Positions 7,988 through 16,492 of a DNA stretch of 64,000 nt are shown here, piece by piece (position 1 is the first letter of the stretch; every line of letters starts with the position of its first letter). The translations under genes were made by a program, and so were the position numbers. The notes below the pieces were generated by a model, which saw only the letters and a list, made by a program, of their open reading frames with translations, ran no database searches and was not told the origin of the DNA. Source of the stretch: Nocardioides sp. 503 (lineage in GTDB: Bacteria > Actinomycetota > Actinomycetes > Propionibacteriales > Nocardioidaceae); contig NZ_SPUI01000002.1 in assembly GCF_004522095.1 (NCBI RefSeq), forward strand, positions 558,001 through 622,000, in the 5' to 3' direction.

Positions 7988-8869
7988 CTAGAGCAGGGCA
8001 CCAGAGTGAACGTACGGCGACGGCGGGCTCATTCCCCGCAGCGCCAGGTAGCCCTCGGAGTGCAGCTCCAGGCGTGCGGCCATGCCCACGTCGACCGCCC
8101 ACTCGTTGGCCGCCGTCACGTGGGAGATCGTCTGCCCCTCCGGCCCGTCCGCGACGGCCGCCCAGAGCAGCCGCGTGGCCGTGGCGCGGTTGGTCGCGGC
8201 CAGCAGCTGAAGGGTGCCCCGGTCGTCGAGGTAGGCGTAGCCCGAGCCCGTGGTCGAGTCCGAGACGATCGGCCGCCACAGCCGTTGCATCAGCGCGTGG
8301 TCCGGGCCATGGGCCGCGTCGCGCACCTGGCGGTCGACGGAGTCCATGAGGTCGGTGTCGGCGGCGGAGCCCTCGCGCACCTTCTCCACGACGGGGATCA
8401 CGGAGCGGTCGACGGTGCCCGTGAGGAACATCTGCGGGTGCAGGGTGAAGCCGGCCAGGCGGTAGCGCCGCGCCGACCTGGGGTCGCTGCCCGCCGACAG
8501 CATCCCGCGCAGGCAGCCCCGCCCGTGGTGGAGCGCCGCCTCGAGCAGCTGGCGCCCGACGCCGCGCGACTGCACGTCCGGCCGCACGGCGTACGTCGCC
8601 AGGAACCACGTCTTGTCGCGCACGAACGAGGTCGCCATCCCGATCATGCCGCCGGCGTCGTCGGCGACCCAGCACCCGCCGGGGTCGGTCTCCAGGAAGT
8701 GCCGCGTGCGCACCGTCCAGGCCTCCTGGCGGGCCGGCGAGCGACGCTGCGGCTCCGGCCACGCGCGGCGCTGCATGCGTCGGTCGAGGTCGAGGAAGCT
8801 CTCCGCGCTGAGGCGCTCGGCGTCCGCCACGTCCTCGGGCCGCATCGGCCGGATCGTCACCTCGGTCAC
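7988..8869 (-). CDS. GNAT family N-acetyltransferase with C-terminal extension
   Basis: 293 residues. The first half is a GNAT domain: T-I-R-P-M-R-P-E-D-V at the start, Y-A-V-R-P-D-V-Q-S-R-G-V-G-R-Q-L-L (about 92-108) as the acetyl-CoA loop, and R-Y-R-L-A-G-F as the closing motif. The second half, about 140 residues, looks like a degenerate second GNAT-like domain with an SCP2-like strand pattern and no loop motif. The substrate is unknown. GTG 8869 follows a TAGGCT -10 by 6 bases. The gene is divergent from glycerate kinase with only 33 bases between start codons. Confidence 0.85.
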   Translation of the reverse strand: MTEVTIRPMRPEDVADAERLSAESFLDLDRRMQRRAWPEPQRRSPARQEAWTVRTRHFLETDPGGCWVADDAGGMIGMATSFVRDKTWFLATYAVRPDVQSRGVGRQLLEAALHHGRGCLRGMLSAGSDPRSARRYRLAGFTLHPQMFLTGTVDRSVIPVVEKVREGSAADTDLMDSVDRQVRDAAHGPDHALMQRLWRPIVSDSTTGSGYAYLDDRGTLQLLAATNRATATRLLWAAVADGPEGQTISHVTAANEWAVDVGMAARLELHSEGYLALRGMSPPSPYVHSGALL

Positions 8870-8875
8870 GGGCCG

Positions 8876-8881
8876 AGCCTA
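8876..8881 (-). promoter_or_regulatory. -10 element (TAGGCT), leaderless start for the GNAT gene
   Basis: Minus-strand TAGGCT lies 6 bases before the GTG at 8869, in the short divergent gap shared with glycerate kinase. Confidence 0.45.
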
Positions 8882-8902
8882 GGTGTCGGCCAGGATGGCC
8901 GC

Positions 8903-9991
8903 ATGCGAGTCCTGGTGGCGCCCGACAAGTTCGCCGGCACGTTGACGGCGGTCGAGGCCGCGCGCGCGATCGCCACGGGCTGGGCGCGGCGCGCACCGGC
9001 CGACGAGCTGGACCTCGCCCCCATGTCGGACGGCGGACCAGGATTCGTCGACGTGCTCCACGCGACGTTGGGGGGCGACCTGCTGGCCGTGACGGTCTCC
9101 GGACCGTTCGGCGCTCCCACGCCCGCGACCGTCCTGGTGGTCGGCGACACCGCCTACGTCGAGACCGCCCAGGCCTGCGGCCTGCCGCTCGTGGTGGGTC
9201 AGGACCCCGAGCGAGCCTCGACGGTGGGGGTGGGCGAGCTCCTGCTGGCCGCCGCCGGCACCGGCGCCACGACGGTCGTGGTCGGGCTGGGCGGCAGCGG
9301 CACCAACGACGGGGGAGCGGGCCTGCTGGCGGCGCTCGGCGCCACCTCGGACGGGGTCCTCGACGCCGGACCCGCGGCGTTCGCCGCCCCCACCGAGGTC
9401 GACCTCGCCCCGGCGCGCGAGCGCGTGGCCGGGCTGACGCTGGTGGTCGCCACCGACGTGGACATCCCGCTGACGGGGCTCTTCGGCGCCACCAAGGCGT
9501 TCGGCGCGCAGCGCGGCATCGCCGAAGACCGGCTCGTGACCGTGGACGGCTGGCTGGAGGGCCTCGCCGCCGCCACCGACCGCCGTACCGCGCTGGAGAA
9601 GGGGGCCGGGGCCGGCGGCGGGCTCGGCTTCGCCCTGCTGTGCCTGGGGGCGACCCGCGAGCCGGGCATCGCGCTCGTGAGCGCGGCCGTCGGCCTCGCC
9701 GAGCGCGCCCGGGCCGCGGACCTGGTCGTGACCGGGGAGGGCGCCTTCGACTTCTCCAGCCGCTCCGGCAAGGTCCCCTACGGCGTGGCCGAGGTGGCCC
9801 AGGAGGCGCTGCGCCCCTGCGTGGCGCTGGCGGGGCAGGTGCTGGTGGGCTCGCGGGAGATGCGCGCACTCGGCGTGGAGTCGGCGTACTCGCTCGTGGA
9901 CCTGGTGGGCGAGGAGCGCGCCTTCACCGACCCGGCCGGCTCCCTGGCGGCCCTGGCCGAGCGCGTCGCGCGCACCTGGTCACGTGGATGA
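8903..9991 (+). CDS. glycerate kinase (GarK/GlxK family)
   Basis: 362 residues. ATP-dependent phosphorylation of D-glycerate, probably to 2-phosphoglycerate. The family start R-V-L-V-A-P-D-K-F-A-G-T-L-T-A is intact, followed by M-S-D-G-G-P-G (about 41-47), G-L-G-G-S-G-T-N-D-G-G-A-G (131-143) and G-A-G-A-G-G-G-L-G-F-A. The C-terminal T-G-E-G-A-F-D-F-S-S-R-S-G-K motif is also characteristic. The frame is open far upstream, but ATG 8903 gives the family N-terminus. A CAGGAT hexamer sits 6 bases before it, a weaker leaderless signal. The next gene, erpA, is 78 bases downstream; M. tuberculosis has the same neighbours, which suggests an old linkage. Confidence 0.93.
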   Translation: MRVLVAPDKFAGTLTAVEAARAIATGWARRAPADELDLAPMSDGGPGFVDVLHATLGGDLLAVTVSGPFGAPTPATVLVVGDTAYVETAQACGLPLVVGQDPERASTVGVGELLLAAAGTGATTVVVGLGGSGTNDGGAGLLAALGATSDGVLDAGPAAFAAPTEVDLAPARERVAGLTLVVATDVDIPLTGLFGATKAFGAQRGIAEDRLVTVDGWLEGLAAATDRRTALEKGAGAGGGLGFALLCLGATREPGIALVSAAVGLAERARAADLVVTGEGAFDFSSRSGKVPYGVAEVAQEALRPCVALAGQVLVGSREMRALGVESAYSLVDLVGEERAFTDPAGSLAALAERVARTWSRG

Positions 9992-10069
9992 CGTCGCCAT
10001 CCGGAATAACCGGAGGTGTGCGACCATTGGAAACGGTAAGAAACCCGCACACGGACTGGGAGTCACCAC

Positions 10070-10432
10070 ATGACCGAGCAGGTCGAGACCACCACAGAGC
10101 GCCGCACCGACCAGATCAACCTGAGCCCGGTCGCCGCCGCGAAGGTGCAGAGCCTTCTCGCGCAGGAGGGTCGTGACGACCTCCAGCTGCGCATCTCGGT
10201 GCAGCCGGGCGGCTGCAGCGGTCTGCGCTACCAGCTGTTCTTCGACGAGCGCAGCCTGGACGGCGACGTCGTCACCGACTTCGACAGCGTCAGCGTCGTG
10301 GTCGACCGCATGAGCGTCCCCTACCTCAACGGCGCGATGATCGACTTCGTCGACAGCATCGAGAAGCAGGGCTTCACGATCGACAACCCCAACGCCACGG
10401 GCTCGTGCGCGTGTGGAGACAGCTTCCACTGA
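10070..10432 (+). CDS. erpA: iron-sulfur cluster insertion protein (ErpA/HesB A-type carrier)
   Basis: 120 residues. A-type scaffold that passes Fe-S clusters to client enzymes. The three ligand cysteines are C49 in P-G-G-C-S-G-L and C113 and C115 in G-S-C-A-C-G-D-S-F. N-L-S-P-V-A-A-A-K-V is the usual entry helix. Clients close by could include NadA (4Fe-4S) and the Rieske protein QcrA. A cysteine desulfurase gene lies about 1.7 kb away on the other strand. The gene ends in a strong hairpin terminator, so it is the last gene of its unit. Confidence 0.94.
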   Translation: MTEQVETTTERRTDQINLSPVAAAKVQSLLAQEGRDDLQLRISVQPGGCSGLRYQLFFDERSLDGDVVTDFDSVSVVVDRMSVPYLNGAMIDFVDSIEKQGFTIDNPNATGSCACGDSFH

Positions 10433-10464
10433 TCGCCGAGAAGCAACCGTTAGTCGAACCAAGC

Positions 10465-10499
10465 AACAGCCCCCCGCCGGTCACCGGCGGGGGGCTGTT
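10465..10499 (+). terminator. strong hairpin terminator after erpA
   Basis: A 16-bp perfect stem (10465-10480 with 10484-10499) closes on a 3-base loop. It starts and ends AACAGC/GCTGTT, with a run of six C paired to six G. There is no proper U-tract, as is common in high-GC actinobacteria. Being symmetric, it could also stop transcription arriving from the opposing small gene at 10556-10786. Confidence 0.85.
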
Positions 10500-10555
10500 C
10501 GGTCTCAACAGGCCTGAGGGAGAGGAGGGGTCGGCCTGTCGAGGGTCTGGGCGGG

Positions 10556-10786
10556 TCAGTCGAGGTGCAGGTGCAGCGCGTTGGCCAGCCGGGTCGCGGC
10601 CTCCGAGACCTGGATCTCGCGCTTGGGGACCTCGCGCGGGAAGTCGGCGAACAGGATGCTCGGCGCGGGGCGCGAGGCGGCCCGTGCGGCGCGCTCCAGC
10701 CGCGACTCCAGGCGCAGGTTGCGACCCGCGGCCTCGCAGTCGGCGCGCATCTGCTGCGGGCTGGTGAGCTCCTCGTACGGCGTCAT
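10556..10786 (-). CDS. small conserved-looking protein of unknown function
   Basis: 76 residues, not recognised. The first half is a charged helix (L-R-L-E-S-R-L-E-R-A-A-R-A-A), then S-I-L-F-A-D-F-P-R-E-V-P-K-R-E-I and a final helix ending A-T-R-L-A-N-A-L-H-L-H-L-D. There are no cysteine pairs, membrane segments or signal peptide. The case for a real gene is a TAGCGT -10 hexamer 6 bases before the start, the terminator placed just beyond its end, and the lack of any other gene in this gap. The overlapping plus-strand frames have arginine-rich shadow composition. Confidence 0.55.
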   Translation of the reverse strand: MTPYEELTSPQQMRADCEAAGRNLRLESRLERAARAASRPAPSILFADFPREVPKREIQVSEAATRLANALHLHLD

Positions 10787-10792
10787 GCTTCG

Positions 10793-10798
10793 ACGCTA
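10793..10798 (-). promoter_or_regulatory. -10 element (TAGCGT), leaderless start
   Basis: Minus-strand TAGCGT ends 6 bases before the start at 10786. It supports the small gene and faces the divergent kinase promoter at 10836. Confidence 0.45.
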
Positions 10799-10835
10799 TT
10801 GGCTACTCCCGCGTAGCCCCAGGCATACCCGTCGG

Positions 10836-10841
10836 TAGTGT
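10836..10841 (+). promoter_or_regulatory. -10 element (TAGTGT) for the PfkB-family kinase
   Basis: TAGTGT ends 8 bases before ATG 10850. If this is the promoter, the in-frame GTG at 10838 lies inside it and cannot be the start, which decides for the ATG. Confidence 0.5.
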
Positions 10842-10849
10842 TCCGTGTC

Positions 10850-11830
10850 ATGTCCTCTGGCTCGCTCCTCATCGCCGGTTCCATCGCCTCCGACCACCTG
10901 ATGACCTTCGCGGGGAGGTTCGAGGACTCGCTGGTCGTGGAGCAGCTCCACAACATCTCCGTGTCGTTCCTCGTCAACGACCTCGAGATCCGCCGCGGGG
11001 GAGTGGCGCCCAACATGTGCTTCGGGCTGGGGCGCCTCGGGCTGCGGCCCGTCCTGGTGGGTGCCGCCGGCGAGGACTTCGCCGACTACCGCTCCTGGCT
11101 GGAGCGCCACCACGTCGACTGCCACTCGGTGCACATCTCCACGACCAAGCACACCGCCCGCTTCGTGTGCACGACCGACTCGACGATGGCGCAGTTCGCG
11201 TCGTTCTACCCCGGCGCCATGAGCGAGGCCCGCCAGATCGAGCTGCAGCCGATCGTCCAGCGCGTCGGCCAGCCCGACTACGTCCTCATCGGCGCCGACG
11301 ACCCCGAGGCCATGCGCCGCCACACCCACGAGTGCCGCCAGCGCGCCTACCCGTTCATCTCCGACTGCTCCCAGCAGCTCGCGTTCTCCGACGGCGAGCT
11401 GATCCGCGACCTCATCGACGGCGCCGCGATCCTCTTCTCCAACGAGTACGAGTCGCACATGATCGAGCAGAAGACCGGCTGGTCGCCCGAGGAGATCCTG
11501 TCCCGCGTCGGCACCCAGGTGGTCACCCTCGGCGCCCAGGGCGTGCGGATCACCCGCGCCGGGGAGCCCGTCATCGAGGTCGTGGCCGCCAAGGGCGTCG
11601 TGGCCGTGGAGCCCACCGGCGTCGGTGACGCCTTCCGCGCCGGGTTCCTGGCCGGGCTCAGCTGGGACCTGGGCCTCGAGGGGGCCGCGCAGGTCGGCTG
11701 CGTCCTGGCCGCCTACGTCGTGGAGACGGTGGGCACCCAGGAGTACACGTTCTCGCACGCGCAGTTCGTGGCCCGCGTGGAGGACTCCTACGGCGCCGAA
11801 GCGGCGGCCGCCGTGGCCGCGCACCTCTGA
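10850..11830 (+). CDS. PfkB-family sugar/nucleoside kinase (adenosine kinase-like)
   Basis: 326 residues. Ribokinase-type kinase; its best match by length and neighbours is the mycobacterial adenosine kinase AdoK (Rv2202c), so phosphorylation of adenosine is likely but not proven. The N-terminal S-L-L-I-A-G-S-I-A-S-D-H-L and G-G-V-A-P-N-M-C-F-G-L-G-R-L-G (about 50-64) bind the substrate. The C-terminal signature V-E-P-T-G-V-G-D-A-F-R-A-G-F holds the anion-hole glycines and the catalytic aspartate. Synteny with erpA upstream and ctaC downstream matches M. tuberculosis. Other PfkB substrates such as sugars remain possible. Confidence 0.88.
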   Translation: MSSGSLLIAGSIASDHLMTFAGRFEDSLVVEQLHNISVSFLVNDLEIRRGGVAPNMCFGLGRLGLRPVLVGAAGEDFADYRSWLERHHVDCHSVHISTTKHTARFVCTTDSTMAQFASFYPGAMSEARQIELQPIVQRVGQPDYVLIGADDPEAMRRHTHECRQRAYPFISDCSQQLAFSDGELIRDLIDGAAILFSNEYESHMIEQKTGWSPEEILSRVGTQVVTLGAQGVRITRAGEPVIEVVAAKGVVAVEPTGVGDAFRAGFLAGLSWDLGLEGAAQVGCVLAAYVVETVGTQEYTFSHAQFVARVEDSYGAEAAAAVAAHL

Positions 11831-11850
11831 GCCGACCCTGGGGCAGGCCC

Positions 11851-12084
11851 CTAGGAGACCCGGCGCACCACGAAGCGTGGCGCGCCGTCGGCGGCCGAGT
11901 CCTGGCCGGCGTACTCCTGGCCGCGCATGCGGCACCACGCGGGTACGTCGTGCCGTGCGGCCGGGTCGTGGGCGACCACGGCGAGCAGCTCGCCCACGCC
12001 CACGTCGGCGAGGTGGCGGGCCAGCTCGATGATCGGCCGCGGACAGGGCAGGTCGCGGCAGTCGAGCTCCAGGGCCGGCGTCAC
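11851..12084 (-). CDS. TusA-like sulfur carrier protein
   Basis: 77 residues. TusA fold with the hallmark C-P-R-P motif: L-D-C-R-D-L-P-C-P-R-P-I-I with the persulfide-carrying C14 and an extra C9. It should accept sulfur from a cysteine desulfurase and pass it on for tRNA thiolation, molybdopterin or other sulfur chemistry. It starts at GTG 12084, overlapping the upstream desulfurase gene by 4 bases, so the two proteins are made together and probably form a donor-acceptor pair. The long frame reading on through 12870 is a shadow of the desulfurase gene. Confidence 0.9.
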   Translation of the reverse strand: MTPALELDCRDLPCPRPIIELARHLADVGVGELLAVVAHDPAARHDVPAWCRMRGQEYAGQDSAADGAPRFVVRRVS

Positions 12085-13211
12085 AGGCCGACGTCCGCGC
12101 GGATCTCGGCCACCGCGTCGGGGAGCACCGCGAGGAACCGCTCGACCTCGTCGGCGGTGCTGCCGCGGGCGAGCGAGAGCCGCACGTTGCCGTGGGTGAG
12201 CGCGCCCATGGCGGCGAGGACGTGGCTGGGCTCCAGCGTCGAGGCGGTGCACGCCGACCCGCTCGCGACCCCGAAGCCGTGGCGGCCCAGCGCGTGGACG
12301 AGCGCCTCGCCGTCGACGTAGAGGAACGAGAAGGTCACCAGGTGGGGCAGCCGGTCGACGGGGTCGCCCACCACGTCGGTGTCGGGGATCGCGACGACCG
12401 CCGCCCGCACCCGGTCGACGAGCGCGGACTGTCGGGCGGCGGTCTCGGCGCGCTCGGCGACGACCGCCTGCAGCGCGGCCGCCGCGGCGAGTGCGGCCGG
12501 GACGTTCTCGAAGCCGGTCGAGCGGTCGTCGACCCGGTCGTCGCGGGGGAACGGGCTGGTCCAGCGCACGCCCTTGCGCACGAGCAGGACGCCGACGCCG
12601 GCCGGACCGCCCCACTTGTGGGCCGACGCGGCGGCCGCCGCCCAGCCGGTGGGCAGCTCCACGCGCCCCGCGGCGGCGCAGGCGTCGACGAAGAGCGGGA
12701 CGCCCTCCAGCCGCTCGGCGACCTCGGCGACGGGCTGGAGGGTCCCCACCTCGTGGTTGGCGGCCTGCAGGGCCACCACGGCGACGCCGTCGGCCGCGGC
12801 GAGCAGCTCGTCGACCCGCACGCGGCCCCGCTCGTCGACCGGCGCCGAGACGGTCTCTCCCGGGGCCCACTCGGCGGCGTGGAGCACCGCCGAGTGCTCC
12901 ACGGCGCTGTGCACGATCCGGTCCGAGACGCGCGCTCGAGCGCGGTGCAGCCCCAGCAGCCCGCGGTGCACGGCCTCGGTGCCCGAGGAGGTGAAGCTGA
13001 CCTCGTCGGGGCGCACCCCCAGCCCGTCGGCCACCACGGCGCGCGCGTTGTCGAGCAGCAGCCGCGCGCTGCGGCCCGGGCGGTGCAGTCGCCGCGGGTC
13101 GGCGTAGCCCTGGTCGAGGGCGGCGAGCAGGGTGTCACGGGCCGCCGGGTGGAGGGGTTCCGAGGACGCCGAGTCGAGGTACCCGGCCGTGGGGTCCGCG
13201 GGATAGGTCAC
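12081..13211 (-). CDS. cysteine desulfurase (NifS/IscS-like)
   Basis: 376 residues. PLP enzyme that moves sulfur from cysteine onto its own active cysteine. The PLP lysine K199 is in S-A-H-K-W-G-G-P, and the persulfide cysteine C321 in [14 protein letters not shown] (75-80) and A-N-H-E-V-G-T (151-157) bind the cofactor. The short active-site loop resembles class I IscS/NifS rather than SufS. It is coupled to the TusA-like gene by a 4-base overlap and carries its own leaderless promoter signal. It is divergent from ctaC, and a role in supplying sulfur for the respiratory Fe-S proteins is plausible inference only. Confidence 0.93.
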   Translation of the reverse strand: MTYPADPTAGYLDSASSEPLHPAARDTLLAALDQGYADPRRLHRPGRSARLLLDNARAVVADGLGVRPDEVSFTSSGTEAVHRGLLGLHRARARVSDRIVHSAVEHSAVLHAAEWAPGETVSAPVDERGRVRVDELLAAADGVAVVALQAANHEVGTLQPVAEVAERLEGVPLFVDACAAAGRVELPTGWAAAAASAHKWGGPAGVGVLLVRKGVRWTSPFPRDDRVDDRSTGFENVPAALAAAAALQAVVAERAETAARQSALVDRVRAAVVAIPDTDVVGDPVDRLPHLVTFSFLYVDGEALVHALGRHGFGVASGSACTASTLEPSHVLAAMGALTHGNVRLSLARGSTADEVERFLAVLPDAVAEIRADVGL

Positions 13212-13217
13212 AGTCGG

Positions 13218-13223
13218 AGGCTA
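13218..13223 (-). promoter_or_regulatory. -10 element (TAGCCT), leaderless start for the cysteine desulfurase
   Basis: Minus-strand TAGCCT lies 6 bases before the GTG start at 13211. Confidence 0.45.
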
Positions 13224-13260
13224 CCGGCGACCCGGTCCGTCATCGGGGGGGTGATTCGGA

Positions 13261-13266
13261 TAGTCT
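13261..13266 (+). promoter_or_regulatory. -10 element (TAGTCT) upstream of ctaC
   Basis: TAGTCT lies 38 bases before the ctaC GTG and is followed by a leader with a GAGAGGAAGG ribosome binding site at 13288-13297. Unlike many neighbours this gene therefore has a conventional leader. Confidence 0.45.
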
Positions 13267-13304
13267 CTGGGGAGTTCGTGACCGTCTGAGAGGAAGGCTC
13301 GTTC

Positions 13305-14180
13305 GTGGGTCTGCAACTCCCCGAGCGCAAGGCAGGATCCGGCGTTCTCGGCCGCCGTCTGTCGCTCCTCGTCCTGCTGGGCCTCGGCCTGCTCGCCCTC
13401 TCCGGGTGCGGCTCCGACTCCGGCGAGTGGAAGCGCCTCGCCATGCCCGATCCGGGCACCGAGCAGGGCGAGTCCGTCCTGGCCCTGTGGCAGGGAGCGT
13501 GGATCGCCGCGCTCATCACCGGCGTGGTCGTCTGGGGCCTGATCTTCTACGCCTCCTGGCACTTCCGCCGGCGCAGCGACGACGAGATCCCGATCCAGAC
13601 CCGCTACAACCTGCCGCTGGAGATCTTCTACACGATCTTCCCGGTCATCATGGTGATCGTCTTCTTCTCGCACACCGTGCGCGTGCAGAACGAGGTCCTC
13701 GACGACCGCGAGCCCGACAACACGATCACCGTGGTCGGACAGCAGTGGCAGTGGACGTTCAACCACCCCTTCGACGACGAGAACGTCTACGTCTCGGGCG
13801 ATGGCAACACGATCCCCACGCTCTACCTCCCGGTCGACGAGACCACCCGCTTCAACCTGGTCACCCCCGACGTGATCCACGACTTCGGCGTGCCCGGCTT
13901 CCTGATGAAGATGGACGTCGTGCCCGGCCAGATGAACCACTACCAGGTGACCCCGAAGCGCACCGGCACCTACGCCGGCAAGTGCTTCGAGCTCTGCGGC
14001 ACCTACCACTCGCGCATGCTGTTCGACGTCAAGGTCGTGACCCGCGCCGAGTACGACGACTACCTCCAGGGCCTCTCCGAAGACCCCGACCACGTGTCCG
14101 AGGAGCCCATCATCGGCGGCTCCTACGCCGACACCCCGGCCGGCCTGGAGTCCGACGAGTCCGAGAAGGGGGCCGAGTGA
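13305..14180 (+). CDS. ctaC: cytochrome c oxidase subunit II (aa3)
   Basis: 291 residues, lipoprotein precursor. The signal peptide ends in the lipobox L-S-G-C (C35). Two membrane helices lie at about 63-84 and 104-124, then the periplasmic cupredoxin domain. CuA ligands are all present: H192, C227, E229, C231, H235 and M238, in [12 protein letters not shown]. The aromatic electron-entry motif Q-Q-W-Q-W-T-F is at 146-152. It takes electrons from the QcrC hemes in the bc1-aa3 supercomplex. GTG 13305 is supported by the ribosome binding site GAGAGGAAGG. It overlaps ctaD by 4 bases. Confidence 0.97.
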   Translation: MGLQLPERKAGSGVLGRRLSLLVLLGLGLLALSGCGSDSGEWKRLAMPDPGTEQGESVLALWQGAWIAALITGVVVWGLIFYASWHFRRRSDDEIPIQTRYNLPLEIFYTIFPVIMVIVFFSHTVRVQNEVLDDREPDNTITVVGQQWQWTFNHPFDDENVYVSGDGNTIPTLYLPVDETTRFNLVTPDVIHDFGVPGFLMKMDVVPGQMNHYQVTPKRTGTYAGKCFELCGTYHSRMLFDVKVVTRAEYDDYLQGLSEDPDHVSEEPIIGGSYADTPAGLESDESEKGAE

Positions 14181-15955
14181 CCACCACCGCGGCGCGACCG
14201 ACCGACCTGAGCGCCGGGCGCAAGCCCCTGGGCCAGAAGCTGGTCACGATCATGACGACGACCGATCACAAGCTGATCGGCAAGATGTACCTGATCACGT
14301 CCTTCGCCTGGTTCATGGTCGGTGGCCTCATGGCCATGCTGATCCGCTCCGAGCTGGCCTACCCCGGTCAGCAGGTCGTCAACGAGGAGCTCTACAACCA
14401 GCTCTTCACGATGCACGGCACGATCATGCTGCTGCTGTTCGCGACGCCGCTGTTCTTCGGCTTCGCCAACGTGATCATGCCGATCCAGATCGGCTCGCCC
14501 GACGTGGCGTTCCCGCGGCTCAACATGTTCAGCTACTGGCTGTTCCTCTTCGGCGGCCTGATCGCCGCCTCCGGCTTCCTCACGCCCCAGGGCGCGGCCG
14601 ACTTCGGCTGGTTCGCCTACACCCCGCTCTCCGACGCGATCCGCTCGCCCGGCGTCGGTGGTGACCTGTGGATCATGGGTCTGTGGCTGGCCGGTCTCGG
14701 CACGATCCTGGGTGCGGTCAACTTCATCACCACCATCATCTGCATGCGCGCGCCCGGCATGACGATGTTCCGGATGCCGCTGTTCGTGTGGAACACGCTG
14801 ATCACCAGCCTGCTGGTCCTGATCGCGTTCCCCGTGCTCGCCGGCGCGCTGCTCTCGCTCGAGGCCGACCGCCAGCTCGGCGCCCACGTGTTCGACACCG
14901 CTCACGGCGGCGCGATCCTGTGGCAGCACCTGTTCTGGTTCTTCGGGCACCCGGAGGTCTACATCATCGCGCTGCCGTTCTTCGGCATCGTGACCGAGAT
15001 CCTGCCGGTCTTCAGCCGCAAGCCGATCTTCGGCTACGTCGGCCTGGTCGGCGCCACGCTCGGCATCGCGATCCTGTCGGTCGCCGTGTGGGCCCACCAC
15101 ATGTTCGTGACGGGGTCGGTCAACCTCGCGTTCTTCTCCGGCATGACGTTCCTGATCGCGGTGCCCACGGGAGTGAAGTTCTTCAACTGGATCGGGACGA
15201 TGTGGGGCGGGTCCATCTCGTTCGACACGCCCATGCTCTGGTCGATCGGCTTCCTGACGACGTTCCTCTTCGGTGGTCTGACCGGCATCATCCTGGCGTC
15301 GCCGCCGCTGGACTTCCACGTCTCCGACTCCTACTTCGTGGTCGCGCACTTCCACTACGTCGTGTTCGGCACGGTGGTGTTCGCGATGTTCGCGGGCTTC
15401 TACTTCTGGTGGCCCAAGATGACCGGCCGGATGCTCGACGAGCGCCTGGGCAAGGTCCACTTCTGGCTGCTGTTCGTGGGCTTCCACCTGACGTTCCTGG
15501 TCCAGCACTGGCTGGGCGTCGAGGGGATGCCGCGTCGCTACGCCGACTACCTGCCCGGCGACGGGTTCACCACCCTCAACCAGGTGTCCACGGTGGGTGC
15601 GTTCCTGCTGGGCGCCTCCACGCTGCCCTTCCTCTACAACGTCTACATCTCCCGGCGCGCGCCGCTGGTGGGTGTGGACGACCCGTGGGGCTGGGGTCGG
15701 TCGCTGGAGTGGGCGACGAGCTCGCCCCCGCCGCGCCACAACTTCGTGACGATCCCGCGGATCCGCTCGGAGTCCCCGGCCTTCGACCTGCACCACCCCG
15801 AGATCGCCGCCATCGAGCTCGACGAGAACTCCTCGGCCCGCGACGGCGACTTCGCCGACGCCCCGGACATGGAGGGCCGCGAGGAGCTCATCCAGGAGCG
15901 CCTGGACGGCGACGACCAGAGCCAGCGCCAGCGCCCGGAGGATGACGCCCGATGA
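14177..15955 (+). CDS. ctaD: cytochrome c oxidase subunit I
   Basis: 592 residues, twelve membrane helices. Proton-pumping heme-copper oxygen reductase core. F-T-M-H-G-T-I-M carries the low-spin heme a ligand, and [10 protein letters not shown] the CuB histidine and the cross-linked tyrosine. W-A-H-H-M-F holds the two further CuB histidines, and V-V-A-H-F-H-Y-V the heme a3 and heme a histidines. The E in G-H-P-E-V marks it as an A1-type oxidase with D and K proton channels. An acidic C-terminal tail of about 60 residues is typical of actinobacterial CtaD. The GTG start overlaps the ctaC stop by 4 bases, and its own end overlaps ctaF by 4. Confidence 0.97.
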   Translation: MTTTAARPTDLSAGRKPLGQKLVTIMTTTDHKLIGKMYLITSFAWFMVGGLMAMLIRSELAYPGQQVVNEELYNQLFTMHGTIMLLLFATPLFFGFANVIMPIQIGSPDVAFPRLNMFSYWLFLFGGLIAASGFLTPQGAADFGWFAYTPLSDAIRSPGVGGDLWIMGLWLAGLGTILGAVNFITTIICMRAPGMTMFRMPLFVWNTLITSLLVLIAFPVLAGALLSLEADRQLGAHVFDTAHGGAILWQHLFWFFGHPEVYIIALPFFGIVTEILPVFSRKPIFGYVGLVGATLGIAILSVAVWAHHMFVTGSVNLAFFSGMTFLIAVPTGVKFFNWIGTMWGGSISFDTPMLWSIGFLTTFLFGGLTGIILASPPLDFHVSDSYFVVAHFHYVVFGTVVFAMFAGFYFWWPKMTGRMLDERLGKVHFWLLFVGFHLTFLVQHWLGVEGMPRRYADYLPGDGFTTLNQVSTVGAFLLGASTLPFLYNVYISRRAPLVGVDDPWGWGRSLEWATSSPPPRHNFVTIPRIRSESPAFDLHHPEIAAIELDENSSARDGDFADAPDMEGREELIQERLDGDDQSQRQRPEDDAR

Positions 15956-16368
15956 AGTCCGAGACCTGGATCTTCGCCATCTGCACCGTCTTCCTGGTGC
16001 TCGTGACGCCGGCCTACTGGTTCGTCACCGAGGGCTCCGACAAGGGCGGTGACTGGACCGGCACGTCCGCGCTGACGATGACCGCGCTCCTGACGCTGAT
16101 GGTCAGCCTCTACCTCGGCTTCCACGCCCGCAAGATGGACCCGCGCCCCGAGGACCGCAAGGACGCCGAGATCGCGGACGGCGCCGGCGAGCTGGGCTTC
16201 TTCCCGCCCTACAGCTGGTGGCCGCTCTGGTGCGCCCTCACGCTGGGCGTGATGGTGTCCGGGGTCGCCGCCGGTGCCTGGTGGATGGTCATCATCGGCG
16301 GGGTCCTGGGCGCGATCGCGCTGAGCGGCCTGGTCTTCGAGTACTACCGCGGCGAGCACGCCCACTGA
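15952..16368 (+). CDS. ctaF: cytochrome c oxidase subunit IV (actinobacterial type)
   Basis: 138 residues with four predicted membrane helices (about 4-22, 38-58, 87-105 and 108-126). It is the small actinobacterial subunit that stabilises the aa3 oxidase. The M-K-S-E-T-W-I-F start and the [11 protein letters not shown] motif in the middle are characteristic. The 4-base ATGA overlap with ctaD puts it third in the ctaC-ctaD-ctaF unit. The next gene (L,D-transpeptidase) starts 124 bases later and has its own promoter-like hexamer. Confidence 0.93.
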   Translation: MKSETWIFAICTVFLVLVTPAYWFVTEGSDKGGDWTGTSALTMTALLTLMVSLYLGFHARKMDPRPEDRKDAEIADGAGELGFFPPYSWWPLWCALTLGVMVSGVAAGAWWMVIIGGVLGAIALSGLVFEYYRGEHAH

Positions 16369-16401
16369 GTCTCGGGCCGACCCGCGGCCCAGCACGACGA
16401 T

Positions 16402-16433
16402 CCAGGATTCTAGGGATCGCCGCGTTATCCTGG
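16402..16433 (+). promoter_or_regulatory. promoter region with inverted repeat ahead of the L,D-transpeptidase
   Basis: TATCCT (16426-16431) fits the TANNNT -10. It overlaps the right arm of a 7-bp inverted repeat, CCAGGAT (16402-16408) and ATCCTGG (16427-16433), spaced by 18 bases. A protein bound to both arms would cover the -35/-10 region. The regulator is unknown. Confidence 0.35.
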
Positions 16434-16492
16434 GTCCGGTCGGCCGCTCGGTCGGCCGCGTCGCGTTCGGCAAGACCTCCGGGAGTTCCACC

